Of a DNA stretch of 54,569 bases, positions 11,701-23,600 are shown piece after piece; position 1 is the stretch's first letter; each line of letters opens with the position of its first letter. The notes beneath the pieces are model-generated. The model saw nothing but the letters and a program-made list of their open reading frames with translations. It ran no database searches and had not been told where the DNA came from. The DNA comes from Ectocarpus siliculosus. Taxonomy: Eukaryota > Sar > Phaeophyceae > Ectocarpales > Ectocarpaceae. The DNA lies in the NCBI GenBank assembly GCA_000310025.1, contig FN649728.1:2921737-2976305 (forward strand), read 5' to 3'. The translations under genes were made by a program, and so were the position numbers.

Positions 11701-14238
11701 AGGGTGCCCTCGTTTGATTTCCGGCACTTCCGGGAACCCTGAACAACGCTCCTGTACCCAAAGAAGACCTACAGAGCACCGATTGACGATCTGATGGATT
11801 CTTAGGAGGAAGAAAAATAGGGCACTCTTCGTCGCACCGGTTTGATGGTGCTCCGACAAGAGGTGGCCGTGCTACACAGGCATTTGCCCCGAAAATTCGT
11901 AGGAGATACTTCCCTAACCCCGGGATTTGTCGAGTTAACCCCCTTACCACGCACAGAAATTTCGGCGTTCTTGCGAAATTTCTGAAATGTAAGAAAAAGA
12001 GGGACCGACGCCTGCTGATTGGATGGTGTAGACAGTTCCATCCCTGGGCGCAAGTGCAAAGCTGCCTTCCCACTTGAGCCGTCTCTTGCCTATAATCCCC
12101 ATCAATTGTCCCCTCGACACAAGGGGACATTTGATAGGGATTAAAGACAGCAACTGGCGGGAGCGCGGTAAACGGGGCACGAAAAGGAGCTTTTCAAGAT
12201 ATTTCTCTAGAGGGAAAGCGAGACCTTCTAACTCAAGCCCTAGGTTGCTCGGTGCCTCCTATCAACGGTGGGCTAGGTACTTCTTCCGCGCTTGTCCCTA
12301 GTAGCGCTTTCCACCCAAGGGTAGACAGACGCGGCGCAACTTCGCTGTTGAACCCGCGGTGTGATCGCCCCGCGATTCGACCTGTTCATTACCCTCAACT
12401 CCTCGACTCTACAAAGCATCCATACTAGACTAGGGTCGTCCCTGTGTACCCTGGCACCCCCCTGGTCGAGTAGTGCAAAGGAGGAGACAATCATGCCATT
12501 CCTCGCGAGGTAAAGCAGGTGAAGAAGATGGGGACAAAAAGTGTTCCCAAAAGGCGATCCAGCCCTAAAGGGGTTGGGGATGACAAGGCGGAGAGACCTC
12601 AGGCACGCGATTCAAGTTACTGCAGGAGACACAGAGGTACCACTCAGCCGTAAGCCTCGCACATCCACATGGACCCACCCACCCGCCGTGGCCCAATCCC
12701 TTCCGTAGTGAAAGCACAGCAGTAACAGCAGGTCTGGTACATGCTCTCTGGGTACACAACAAGGAGTCTTGACCATGTGCTCTTTCTTCCGGAAATCTCA
12801 CGATAATGGGTGAAATAAGATACACAGATGTAGATGGGAGTCTTTGCTTCAAGCAGCAGCAGCACAGAGCGAAGTCGAGGCGTTGGGGCTGGACGCAGTC
12901 GCCGCATGAGACTTGAGCGTACATTGTAGGTATGACGCCGTTCGCCGCAATTGGGAGGGGGGGGAGGGGGGCAGCCAAACGACGCCGTCTCCAGCAAGCG
13001 AAACATGAGAAGTGAGACGGAGATGATGAGAACGTTGCACGAGGAGGACCGTTACGGCTGGCTCTGATTGCTGCTGTACCCACTCCTGCCATTTCCACAC
13101 CGCGCTACCCGATGGGCTCTAGCCTATCTTATGTATTCATGTCTATCCCCTTGTTCATGCCGGCGGGAGTGCTGTTAGGTGCCGATCGTTTGGCGGTACT
13201 GCTGTAGCAGGGCGACCGTGTCACCGGCTAGCGCGCGTGTGTTCCTCCGCGTTGGTGCGCAAATATTCTCCCCGATATTTTGTCGTTGACCCAGTAGAGA
13301 ACTACAGGGGATGTATTGTAAAATGTAGGTTATCTATACAGATGTTGTTGTACTTAGCACCAGCTGGCATCACTGGTATAAATCATCAGTGTATAGACTT
13401 ACATAGACTCGAAATAAGTCCAGCACCCAGCCGGTTTTCCTCCACTCACTGAAAAGACTCCACCACATCCCGTTCGACTGTGGGTATATCTCGAATGGGT
13501 ACTGCTGTGTGTGTAATTATTTTTCCTTAAATGTTTAACACTCCCGAGGGGGCGGCCGGTCACCCGTCAATGAAATCGCGGGAGTCCGCTTGCGTGCTGT
13601 TGCCTGGAATGAGCGTGTCTCGAACAGCATCATAGATAGACTACTACTTGCAAAGAGGTATTGAGTTGTGCATCGCGGCTCTTTACCCCGCCCTACTACT
13701 TACTCTAGTACTATGGGCCATTGCCGGATCTGCGCGTGTTCCCACTGCGGCAAAACCGACGCAACAAGTTACCGGTTTATTTAGTTCAAAGACTTCGAAT
13801 GATTCGTGATGCATCTGTAGACTGCAGCCCCATAAGCGGGGAATGATCCATTGATGGCAATACAACCGGCGTAGGCGAGTGCTGTTCTCAAGTCAACCGC
13901 ACAATACTTACATTCAAACCTCAAGCCAACTGACTCACCTGGGACTTGTCCGCAGCCGCGATACTGCCGTCAATGCTCTGAGCGTAGGTCAGCGTTACGA
14001 AAGGCCGGGGTCGCAGCTCTCCTCTCTCTACCCTCTCTCCGTGCTCCCTCATGCCCGAGGCCAGCCTGCTCAACACGCCGTCTTCGATTTTGTGACGGAG
14101 CTGCTGCTGGCTGAGCCGCTCGCCTACCAAAGCAGGCCCACCACTGGTGGGTGGGTGGGCGTGGTGCACCGTTGTGGCTGCTGCTGTCAGGCAGGGCACC
14201 AACCCGACAGCTGCCGCAACGATCACATGTTTCCGCAT
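8721..14238 (-). CDS. RIB7: RIB7-type diaminohydroxyphosphoribosylaminopyrimidine reductase
   Basis: Predicted 368-residue NADPH-dependent reductase of riboflavin synthesis. The family reduces the ribosyl side chain of the diaminopyrimidine phosphate made from GTP. Exons: 14238-13939, 11080-10977, 10705-10460, 9862-9700, 9432-9234 and 8815-8721; all phases match and all introns are GT-AG. Family motifs appear in order: RPFVTLTYAQSIDGSIA (about 78-94), MTHGLRSIHDGILVGAGTV (about 111-129) followed by DNPRLNIR, PRAVVLAGNL, FVIVHSPL, GFRSLMVEGGATVISSFL (about 264-281), LVDRVVVTIAP, and a C-terminal FVRLGQDLVVVGAP. There is no fused deaminase domain, as in fungal and archaeal enzymes and unlike bacterial RibD. 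Insertions such as the EEEEE stretch in exon 3 are unusual. The N-terminal 75 residues precede the domain and begin with a hydrophobic VIVAAAVGLVPCL segment that could be a signal or plastid-targeting sequence; this is inference. Exon 5 starts with seven G right after its acceptor. The gene is divergent from the PPG-C2-EF gene, 393 bp away. Confidence 0.9.
11081..13938 (-). other. Intron 1 of the RIB7-like gene (2.9 kb)
   Basis: This long intron separates the N-terminal exon of the reductase from the rest. It contains the 20-bp-arm hairpin at 12094-12142 and otherwise no convincing exon or known element. Frames inside it are short and have no family motifs. Confidence 0.7.
12094..12142. repeat. 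Inverted repeat / hairpin with 20-bp arms
   Basis: The arm aatccccatcaattgtcccc (12094-12113) pairs with 12123-12142 at 18 of 20 positions, across a 9-base loop (tcgacacaa). It lies inside RIB7 intron 1. It could be a small foldback element or an RNA hairpin; nothing decides between these. Confidence 0.7.
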
Positions 14239-14631
14239 GCGGACGAAAGAGGTTCAAAACACCAACCCGAGCCAGCGTGAGCTTGGCGTTTGGAACAAAG
14301 ACCGACGCACAGCAGTCCCTACCTGGGCGAGGCAAGCATTTCCTGGACAACAAGCGCTGACGATGTACACACTTGAGAGCGTAGCAAGTTGTTGAAGGCA
14401 CCAAACAAACACAACCAGCGAGGTAGACTAGTTGATTACGCCGCATCTCCGTCGCCCAAAGGGGCTCCGCCGGATAGGCTGGAACCTGCCAAATTGCGGT
14501 GCAATATCTTTTCGATCCTGCGTTGGTGTGGCAGTGGTGGGTTGGGTCAAGGGCGCGTGCGAGCACAACGCCAGCAACGGTGTCCTCTAACCCTAGCTAC
14601 GTATTCCATGCTCATGCCATAACTTATCAGG
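14239..14631. promoter_or_regulatory. Shared divergent intergenic region, RIB7 / PPG-C2-EF
   Basis: Only 393 bp separate the two predicted start codons, which point away from each other. Both promoters and 5' UTRs must lie here unless the plus-strand gene has further 5' exons. A plus-strand Pro-rich reading (SPSPKGAPPD, about 14445-14475) might be such an exon, but I could not find matching splice sites. No TATA box was identified. Confidence 0.45.
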
Positions 14632-17600
14632 ATGCTGCCGCAACGTCCCGCTGGTGCTCCTCCGCCTCGGCCGGGAGGCAAACCTCCCGGCTCACCGCCG
14701 GCAGCTCCTCTAGGGAAGCCGCCCGGTCCACCGCCAGGTCCACCGCCAGGGAGTCCCGGACAAGGTAAGCTGATGAAGTAGGCAATAGGTTCATGCAGAG
14801 GGATAAGAATCGGCAGTTGTAATTACAGTATAGTGGTCCTCGTATAGGCCAATAGTGTGCCAAGGGATTTAGCGGGCCTTCCTATACCGAGCACTCGAAA
14901 CTATTTTTTCAGGGTGAGACAACTTGAATATTTCAATATTCCATCTGGGTGTCAGGCAACATCGCCGGCATCGTACAGGGCAACCGGCCTTATACATGAA
15001 CCACTTCGGTGTTGAGGAGGTTGTGGTGCTCGGTGTGCGCAATTGTCCATGACGGTCTATCTACAGTAGCAAAGTGAATCATTCTCGGCATTCATCCATA
15101 TCTGAGCTTATCCCAACAAGGGCCATCATGGGATCATAGCGTGATCCAGCATCCAGTATCTTATTCGCTGTGGAAAGAGGAGCGGCAAACTGGGGATACC
15201 ACATGCTCCACTGGTGTTTGTGACCCCCTCTTGACATTGTTCCGTCGACGTTCCAGCTGTTGCCGCTAAGGCACCACCGACAGGACCACCACCTGCTACA
15301 GCGTCATCGAGTGTGGGGCCTTCAAAACCACCGCCAGGTGAGTGATTGCAGGTTTTAAATCAGTTTTCTGCTCAACTTCATTGCGGTGTACTCTGCTTGA
15401 GTCAAATTTAGTTGGCTCGGAATCGTACGGGCTTCGTATTGTGTCTGAACTGCAGTGCATCAGACTGCATGCATGGATGTCATATATACCCCGGAATGGC
15501 TCCGTGAAACGTGTTTTTCTACACGATATGGACAGAGTGGTACTGTCACTAAGCTGTAATGTTCACCAGTAAACGGTTTTCGTTGTTTTGGTGTTAAAAG
15601 CCTTTGGCGGAAACGGTAAGTAAGACCGATATTCGGTGGTGAAATCAACGGGAGTACATACATACCCGGAAGTTTGCGGCAAAAGAAAAAGAGTTGCACT
15701 TTGCGGTGCCCCTCCAGGGGGTGGGGGGGAGGGGGCGTGTCTGGGCACCGTTGATGAAACGTAACGCGAGACACCGGTCAGCAGCATGCTTACTTGTACC
15801 TCGATAAAGGAAGATGAACATGACGGTGTGATCTCTCCAGCAATGACGGGTTCGTGTCGGTTGGGAATTGATACCCTTATGCATACCCTCGCCGACAGTT
15901 TCCATGAACAGCGTTCTCTTGCGGCTTGGATAAGTTTGGGCACTTCGAACAGCAGGCAACCTGGGTGTATGTATGGCGCATGCGTAGGATCACAAGTACA
16001 ATACAGCTACCTCAGCGTTGCTCACGGAGTTCATATGGTATTCGACGAGTGCTGTGTACATACCCTGTGCTGTTTTGTCCTGCACAATGCAGGCGCACCG
16101 CCCCCCAGGGCGGAGGCCAAGGCTCCTGCACCGGTTCCTGTACCCGCGGCGAAGAAGGCACCACCACCTCCCCGGGTTGGAGCCCCGGCGTCTCCACCCC
16201 CGCCGCAAGATGGCAAGAAAGATGCCAGCGAAGCCGAGGGTCGATCTTCGCCGAGACCACCGCCTGGAAAACCTCCGGGAGGTCCTACCCGAGCAACGCC
16301 GCCACCAGGTGAACAACGCCGCTTGGCTATCTTAAACTGTTGGACACCACCAATATTAGGGGACAAGGAGCTCTCCCCTGACTTTTCTTCAATTGTTTGG
16401 CGGTGGAACCCACTCCGTTGCTGTCTTTGCTCGTTTCCTTTCTCCGTCAGACGAGCGGCCAATCACAAGTCCTCTCAGAACTTGAGGGGCAAGTACTGAA
16501 CTTGCGCACACGAACGGATGATAGTGATATCGTAGATACCCGCTACGAGAGCTTGCCTCCTTTCACTTGCGCAAAGATTGTTTTCTGCCGCTCATGTTTG
16601 CCCCCGACATACGATGGTGATACACGCCCCACAGGCAGTCCGGCATCACCTGCTGGCTCCCCACCCCCCCGAGGCCCACCTCCTGGCCGTCCACCACCAG
16701 GTATTTAAGGCAGGCAACGGCCTCGGCCAAGGAGAACCAGATAACAGGGTGACCCCGATGTTGTGTCCAGCTAAAACATCCCTAGTTATGTAGTGATGAA
16801 CTTCTGGTGGGAGGGGGGATCAGATCTTCGTGCGGGTGACGTAGACAAAGGGATGGCAATACCACGAACCATGGCATTAGCTTCGTCGTGGTCGATAGAC
16901 AACAGAACCTTTGCCATCTAGCGCCTTATCAAGAGCCTAGCCCCACCTCCCACTGCGTCAGAACGGTCAGATGACAGCACCAGCATGACAATAATAGTCC
17001 CTCCTAACCCAGCCCGGCGTATCGCCCCGTTCGTTCAGTGTAGGGACGGGAGGTCAACGGTCTTAAAGACTACAGCATGCGTTTACATTAGTACCCCCCG
17101 CCCCCCCGGGCCCTCCCCGTCGCCCCCTACCCCCCCCACCCAACTTGTCCCCGCACAGGTTCTCCGCCTTCTGGTAGGACCTCTCCTCCCAGTAGCCCGC
17201 CCCCTCGTGGCCCACCGCCCCGCGGTCCCCCCCCCCGCGGCCCGCCCCCTCGTGGTCCGCCCCCCCGAAGTCCACCGGGAAAGCCTCCTGGCGCCCCTCC
17301 AAGTGCAGGAGTCTCACCTGCACCAGTGCAGTCGTCTGACCAGCTTCAACAACAACAACAACAACAACAACAGGGTGTTGTCGTCGGGAGAGAGCAGGCG
17401 GGCGCTGGAGGAGGAGAAGGAGAACGAGGGTCGGCGGGCATGGGGAATGGTGGAGAACCGGAGCAGGGGCGAGGGCAGCCGCCCGGAGGACGAGATGCTG
17501 GCGGTGGTCGAGATCGTGGGGCAGAAGCAGCGAGCCCGCCGCCCGTGAAAAGGCCAAAGACGCCTCCTCCCTCTGCCAAGGTATGTCCACGCATACACAA

Positions 17601-20600
17601 GCGCACCCTGAGTTTGGTAGGTCTTGAAACACAAAGAGGTGCACGTCGTCGTCAGCGTAGTGTGGGCACCGAACTTATCGGTACCCACCTACACACGCAT
17701 CGACTGCACGGAAGGTGTTATCAGCGCCCAGCGCAAGTAACACACCTGAAAAAATATAAGAAACAGTACCACCCTTTTCCGAGAAGACCGGCTCCATTTC
17801 CTGCACGTTTTCTCCACGACGGGAATTGTCCGACCGAAGAACAGTTCACGGAACGCACTGGGCGCCAATAGTGCGTTTATGGCCGCCAAGACGAGGTGCG
17901 GTACCTCTCCAAAATGTTACAGACATGGAGCGAGGATAATTATCCAAAGGGATACTCCGCTGTTCGCGCTTCCTTAGTCACCTAACCACTGGCCACACAT
18001 CCCTTGTGAAACGGCCGTACACCATTTTTGGTTGCTTGTTGCTTTCATCTCCCACAGAAGCCACTCGATCAAAAGTCGCCCCCATTCTTTGGTACCGTCC
18101 TCAGTCTCAACGAATCATGTTCGTGTTCTAGCGTTATTTTTTCTCGATTCTGAATTGTTTCAACTGATCAGATATGGTGGAGTGTCGGACTTCGAGTCGA
18201 ATGAGCCCCCCCCGCCAGTGATTACTTCGCATACTTCGGGAAAATCGCAACGGTTTGGCACGCCCGTCGCACCAGTGGTCTAATAGTGGGATTTCTATTA
18301 ACCATCCTAGTGACTTGGTTTTGCCAGTTCGAGAATGAAGTTCGCCATTTTATCAAATACGTTTCGTATTTCAAAGCGCTTGAAAGGTGAAAACCTGGTG
18401 AACTCTTCTCGTGGCAGAAACAACGACGAAGGCGTGCGCCTCAGATGAGTTTTTACTGTTGAACGTCGGGTCGAAAATGTCCACTAAAAGGAGAAACGAT
18501 GGCGCACCGTAGGTAGAGACTGCGGGTGAAGGTTAATTTGAACGGGTGACGGAAACAGAAAAAAAATCCGCACAAGTATGAAGAACCAACGGACACTCCA
18601 TTGCCGAAGATAGGGACCAATGGACACTGCATTGCCGTAAATATGAGTTGGGGGTGGTATGGGCTGAAGAGTAATTTAAAGTTAGTGGTTTCTTACGTCG
18701 TAATCGATTGTTCATGACAACCGAATGTCGCAGGCTCCACCTGGTGTACCGCATGGAATGGTCCCGCCAAAAGCCCAGCCGCCAAGCACAGGTACCGGCA
18801 GTGGCCAACAGGCCATAAAGGCCATGGATGTCGACACCGGGGATGGCGCCAACACAGGGGGCATCACGGCAGAACAACCAGGAGAAGGGGAAGACAAAAA
18901 GGCAAGCAATGCCGCCCATTGTTGTTGCGTACTATGAGTGTCGTCGGCGAAGACGCTGGTCGTCCTCTTCTATTGTTGTTGTTGTTGTTGTTGTTATTGT
19001 CGTTGTTGTCGTCGTTGTTTTCGTTGGTAGTGGTAGTGGTGGTGGTGGTGGTGGTCGTGGTCGTGGAAAATGACGGTAGCGGCGGTGGCGGTGTAGTGTA
19101 CGCGGCTATCCCTTGTTGTTGAATTCATTGGGAAATAATTGTGATGGTGATCATGGTAATGACGGTGGTGGCGGTGGTAGCGCGTGTGTTCATCATCCAA
19201 TTAAGGAAGAGCGAGAAACAAGAAAAAACGCCCCATGCTCCACACATGCCATGTTTCGACACGATTTGTGTATCTCGCGCCTAACTTTCTCTCTGTCTGC
19301 TGCTGCATCTACGCCGCGTTTCCCTTCCAGGATTCTCCAACGGCGTCCCCCGCGAGGGCAAGGGCGGCATCGCCACCCGGAGACCCAGGGAGGCGTCGCC
19401 CGCCTGCGGGACCACCGCCTGGCAGGCGCCCCCCCACGATTGCGCCGCCTACTGCGAGGCCGGCCCCGCCATCGGTGGAAGACGTTGCCCTCTTGGCCCC
19501 CAAAGACGAAGAGGTGAAGATGCGGCGTGTGCGTTTCGTCTTCATCCTTTGCTTTTGACAGCGCTGACAGGGTGGCACTGAGAAAAAGCGAGTATGGCAA
19601 GAGGGTTGTGCTACGGTAGCACAGATGCTAACGGCTTGGAAACTCAAGCCCGAACATGTGAAGTCTCAGCTGGGGGGGGGGGGGGGGGGGGGGCANNNNN
19701 NNNNNNNNNNNNNNNNNNNNNNNNNNNNNNNNNNNNNNNNNNNNNNNNNNNNNNNNNNNNNNNNNNNNNNNNNNNNNNNNNNNNNNNNNNNNNNNGGGGG
19801 GGGGGGGGGGGGGGGGGGGGGCAAACATGATCAAGTGTTCGTACCGCCGGGGTTCCCTGAATGCGTGGGTGTTAATTCTCTAGGAGTCATCGACCACGCT
19901 GACACACCAACGAGAGGGCGTCAATCTTAGCCAGCAAAACAACACACAAGTATTTCTAGAGGACGAGTACTGCTGGAACAATAAAAGAAGATTGACGATT
20001 AGCAGAATTTTCTGCGGCCGCGAGAGAGCATGGCGAACAATGACAATGCCCTCTTTCCTGCGCAAAATGTTTTAGATGCACCCATCGTAAGGACGTTTGT
20101 TGTCGTGGCTGTTCGAGGTAGTGTGGTCCCAAAGGGGGATTGAGGCGGCGCTTCCCGTCTCAATCAAGCTATCTTACAATACAACACGATACGATAAAGG
20201 CTGTGGAAACAGGCAAACCCTGCACGAGGTGGAAACTTTTGAATCGCAAGCTTGTGGTGTTTTCACTCCCTTGGTGGTTTTCTGTTATGTTCAACGCCTT
20301 GCTGGGAAAAAGCCTAAACACAAATTGCTGTCTTTGCGACAACCAAAACATGAAAAACAAAATGCAATCAAAGCTCTTTGTTGAGTTGGTTGCCTCAGAA
20401 AAGACACGAGTCGTGGGGACAACGACCACAACAAGAGCAACATATTTCACTGGAGTGTGCGTGTGCGTGTGCGTGTGCACTCTACTTTATGCATCACCTC
20501 GATCTGTTCTACACAACAATGTTGAAACCAAAACGCAACCCAAACAAAGGAGATAAATGCTTCGTAGAATTTGAGTTTCCTCTCGAGTCGAGTTCGCAGG

Positions 20601-23600
20601 AATATAGATCACAGCTGAAGGCGGCCGTTGTTCTGTTGCATAACAGCAAATCATCATTGCGGACGAGAACGAGCTCGAGGCGGAAGAGGAGAATGTTCCG
20701 CCGCCACCGGAGGGACTGCCACCACCTGATGGCCTCAGCGACGACGACGATGACGACGAGGAGGATGCCCTTGCCGAAGGTGCGGTACGGAGCGGTGCAG
20801 CGCGGTGTCGAGATTGTTGAACCGGCGTGTATGTTGAAAAAATCGAACATCTTCAGGCGGGATACAAGACGTACCGGCGTGTAAAAGTCCGCTATTAGTT
20901 TCTATCTTGGCTGCATTGAGACTCAAGAAGGGGCAAAGGCGCCGCAATTCAAATGGAATATACGCCGGTACACGGTATAATGAAACATCATGCTGACTTG
21001 CATTCTAGTTTTGACGAACTGTAGATCTGCACCGAGCTGATCATCAGTACTTGGGGCTATCTTCCCCCAACCGTGGTTGTTCGGTCGTTCGCCTTCCGAG
21101 CATCGTTGTCACGAAGGTTGAGACACCATGATGAAGTCTACCCGTTCTACACTGCCCGCAACTCCGTAATTCGTGTGCTCAGTTTCTTTATTCCAACCGT
21201 AGCCAAGAACAAGTTTCAATCTTCTCTCTCCATTACCAGTCCAACCGGCAACACCAAGAATGGCACGTTTTTTTTCTTTTCATGTCGCAATACCCTTTTC
21301 TCTTACAGGGCAAATCGTCGGGGTGGACGAAGACGACGCAAGCGAGGGCGGAGTCGCGGCGAAGGACCTGGAGGTGTTGAGACGGGGCAGGTTCATCGTT
21401 AGGTAAATAGTGGCTATGTTGGAATAGAAAGCTTCAATTTTGCACAAACCCGAAAGCACAAGGCCATGTCCATCGTGAGGTAATGGCTACGTTGAAAAAA
21501 TCATACTATAGAAAGATTGAATTTTGCACAAACCAGAAAGAAGAAGATCATGTTCTGGAGATACGGAAAAGCTTAATTATGCAACGATAACGCAAAAGAC
21601 GTAGGTGGGCCGATGGACTTGGAAGTATTTGCCGGCCTTTCGAGTAATGGGCTTGAATTTGCTGGAAAGGGCACAGATAGACTCTGAAGGAATTGCCCAT
21701 GTCGCATGAGAATATTGCTTCCATGGTAAAAGTGAAAAAAGTGGCAAGGATCGGGACGCCCTAGAGGAAACCAGGCGAGCAGATGGAAGTTACATCTTCA
21801 AGTTTGGGAAGCTCGACTTAAAGGGAAGACGATCGCAATACACCGAAACGAAGGAGAAAATACGAACAAGATGCCCATACGTACAACGTCTCCAGAGCCT
21901 GGCTGTGGGTGGTGTTTCCTGTGAGATTTTGGAACAATTTCTTGTCTCGAAGGGGTACGTTGCCAACGGTTGCAATATTGTGGCAAAGAAACAAGCGTTC
22001 GCCGATCCCTTCCCCCTCCGCTCCCATGGACCAACGGTGCAGAACATGGAAATTTTCACAACGTTGAGCTACTAAACCGCAACGAGAACATTCGAACAAC
22101 AACCTAAATCGCGATGCGATGGGTGCTTGCATAAAATTCTGCGCTGCGCACGCAGGTGCATTGAAGGTGGGGACGTCAAGAAGAGCGCTCTGTCCAACAA
22201 GACGCCCACCGTAGACCCTTACCTCAGGGTAACCCTTGGCAAGCACAAGAGGGCGCCCACGAGAAAAACCAAAGTGAGAAAGGGGAGGGGGTGAAGCCCA
22301 CAAAGAATGTCACGTGGGAGAAGAAAGGGGGGGGTTCTGCCGCTGCTGCTGTTTACTCAGTGTCTGAGGAGCCGAGGGCAGGGTGGCGATGTCTACAATA
22401 ATACAAGGGAAGAGGGGCGGGGGGTACTCATGGTCAGTCGTGCATGCCGTAGTTGTTAGACCATTGACCTCGCATCCCTACAAAGCCGGGACGGAGCACG
22501 CCGGGTTCTCACTGGGCCAGGCTCTCACATCACCAAGCGCGAAGCGCCGTGAGGTATTCGGCGAGTCGCATGAAGGGTGCGCTGCATCCTGCAAGGGTGT
22601 TCGGCATCTTGCACTTACGTCCTTGCGTACGAATGAAAGCTGCGGATGACTTTTTTTTTTCTGGTGCTTTCACTTCCAGAGACAGTTACAAGCACTGTTG
22701 TGTGACTGCCTCGAGGGTGCTTGACCAATTTAACACAACGTGGTGCAATCATCCCCTTTCGCGGAGTGAGGGTTCTCGGGCCCGCACAACATAATCTACT
22801 CGACCAGCATTCATGGTTACCGCAAAAAATATACCAAAGGCAAAAAAAAATGCGGTAACCTGGTTGTCGAGCTCACGAAGTGATCGGCTTGTTTTACAAC
22901 GTCGTTGCCAAGCGACGAAAACCCAACCCCGATGGCAAACACCGGGGGGGCGACTTGTTTTTCAACGCCGTTGCCAAGCGACGAAAACCCAACCCCGATG
23001 GGAAGAGGGGGGGGGGGGGGTAAAGCCAACGAGGGAGGGATGTCAATCAGCCAGCGAGGAGGAGTAGAGACGGCCACTCTCCGATATCAGAACCAACGGC
23101 GCATTGTAGGACAAGTTGTTATGCTGAAGGCATGTAATTCAAAGGAGGTTTCTGTGTGACCCCCGATCGTAGCTCCTCACGAGATAATGCACGGTAGGCA
23201 AGCACTTCGTGTGACGGGTATGGTTTCCCAGGCTTGTCAAACACATCCCGGTCCATAATGATGAGAACGTAAGACTTTTGAATGACGGTGCTGTAGTTTT
23301 TTGTCGACTGTCCGGTCTATGGTTTCACCCTTCTCATTCTCTTCTCCTGCCCTATCTCTCTGAACCGCCTAGCTCCAAGAATTTTTTCAATCAGAGAAAC
23401 AGGTACGACTCTTCTGCCGTGGGACGCACGAAGCCTCTGGCTGTCCTTTCACTTTCGCCATCTCTCTCTATGTATATATCTTCCCCGCTCCCTTCTCTTT
23501 CTCTCCCTCTCCCCCGCTTTTTCAACCCCTCGCCCTTCTCACTCTGAGCAGGTGGTGAAACGAAGTGGAGTCAGCCCTAACTTCGAGTCCGAGAAGCTGG

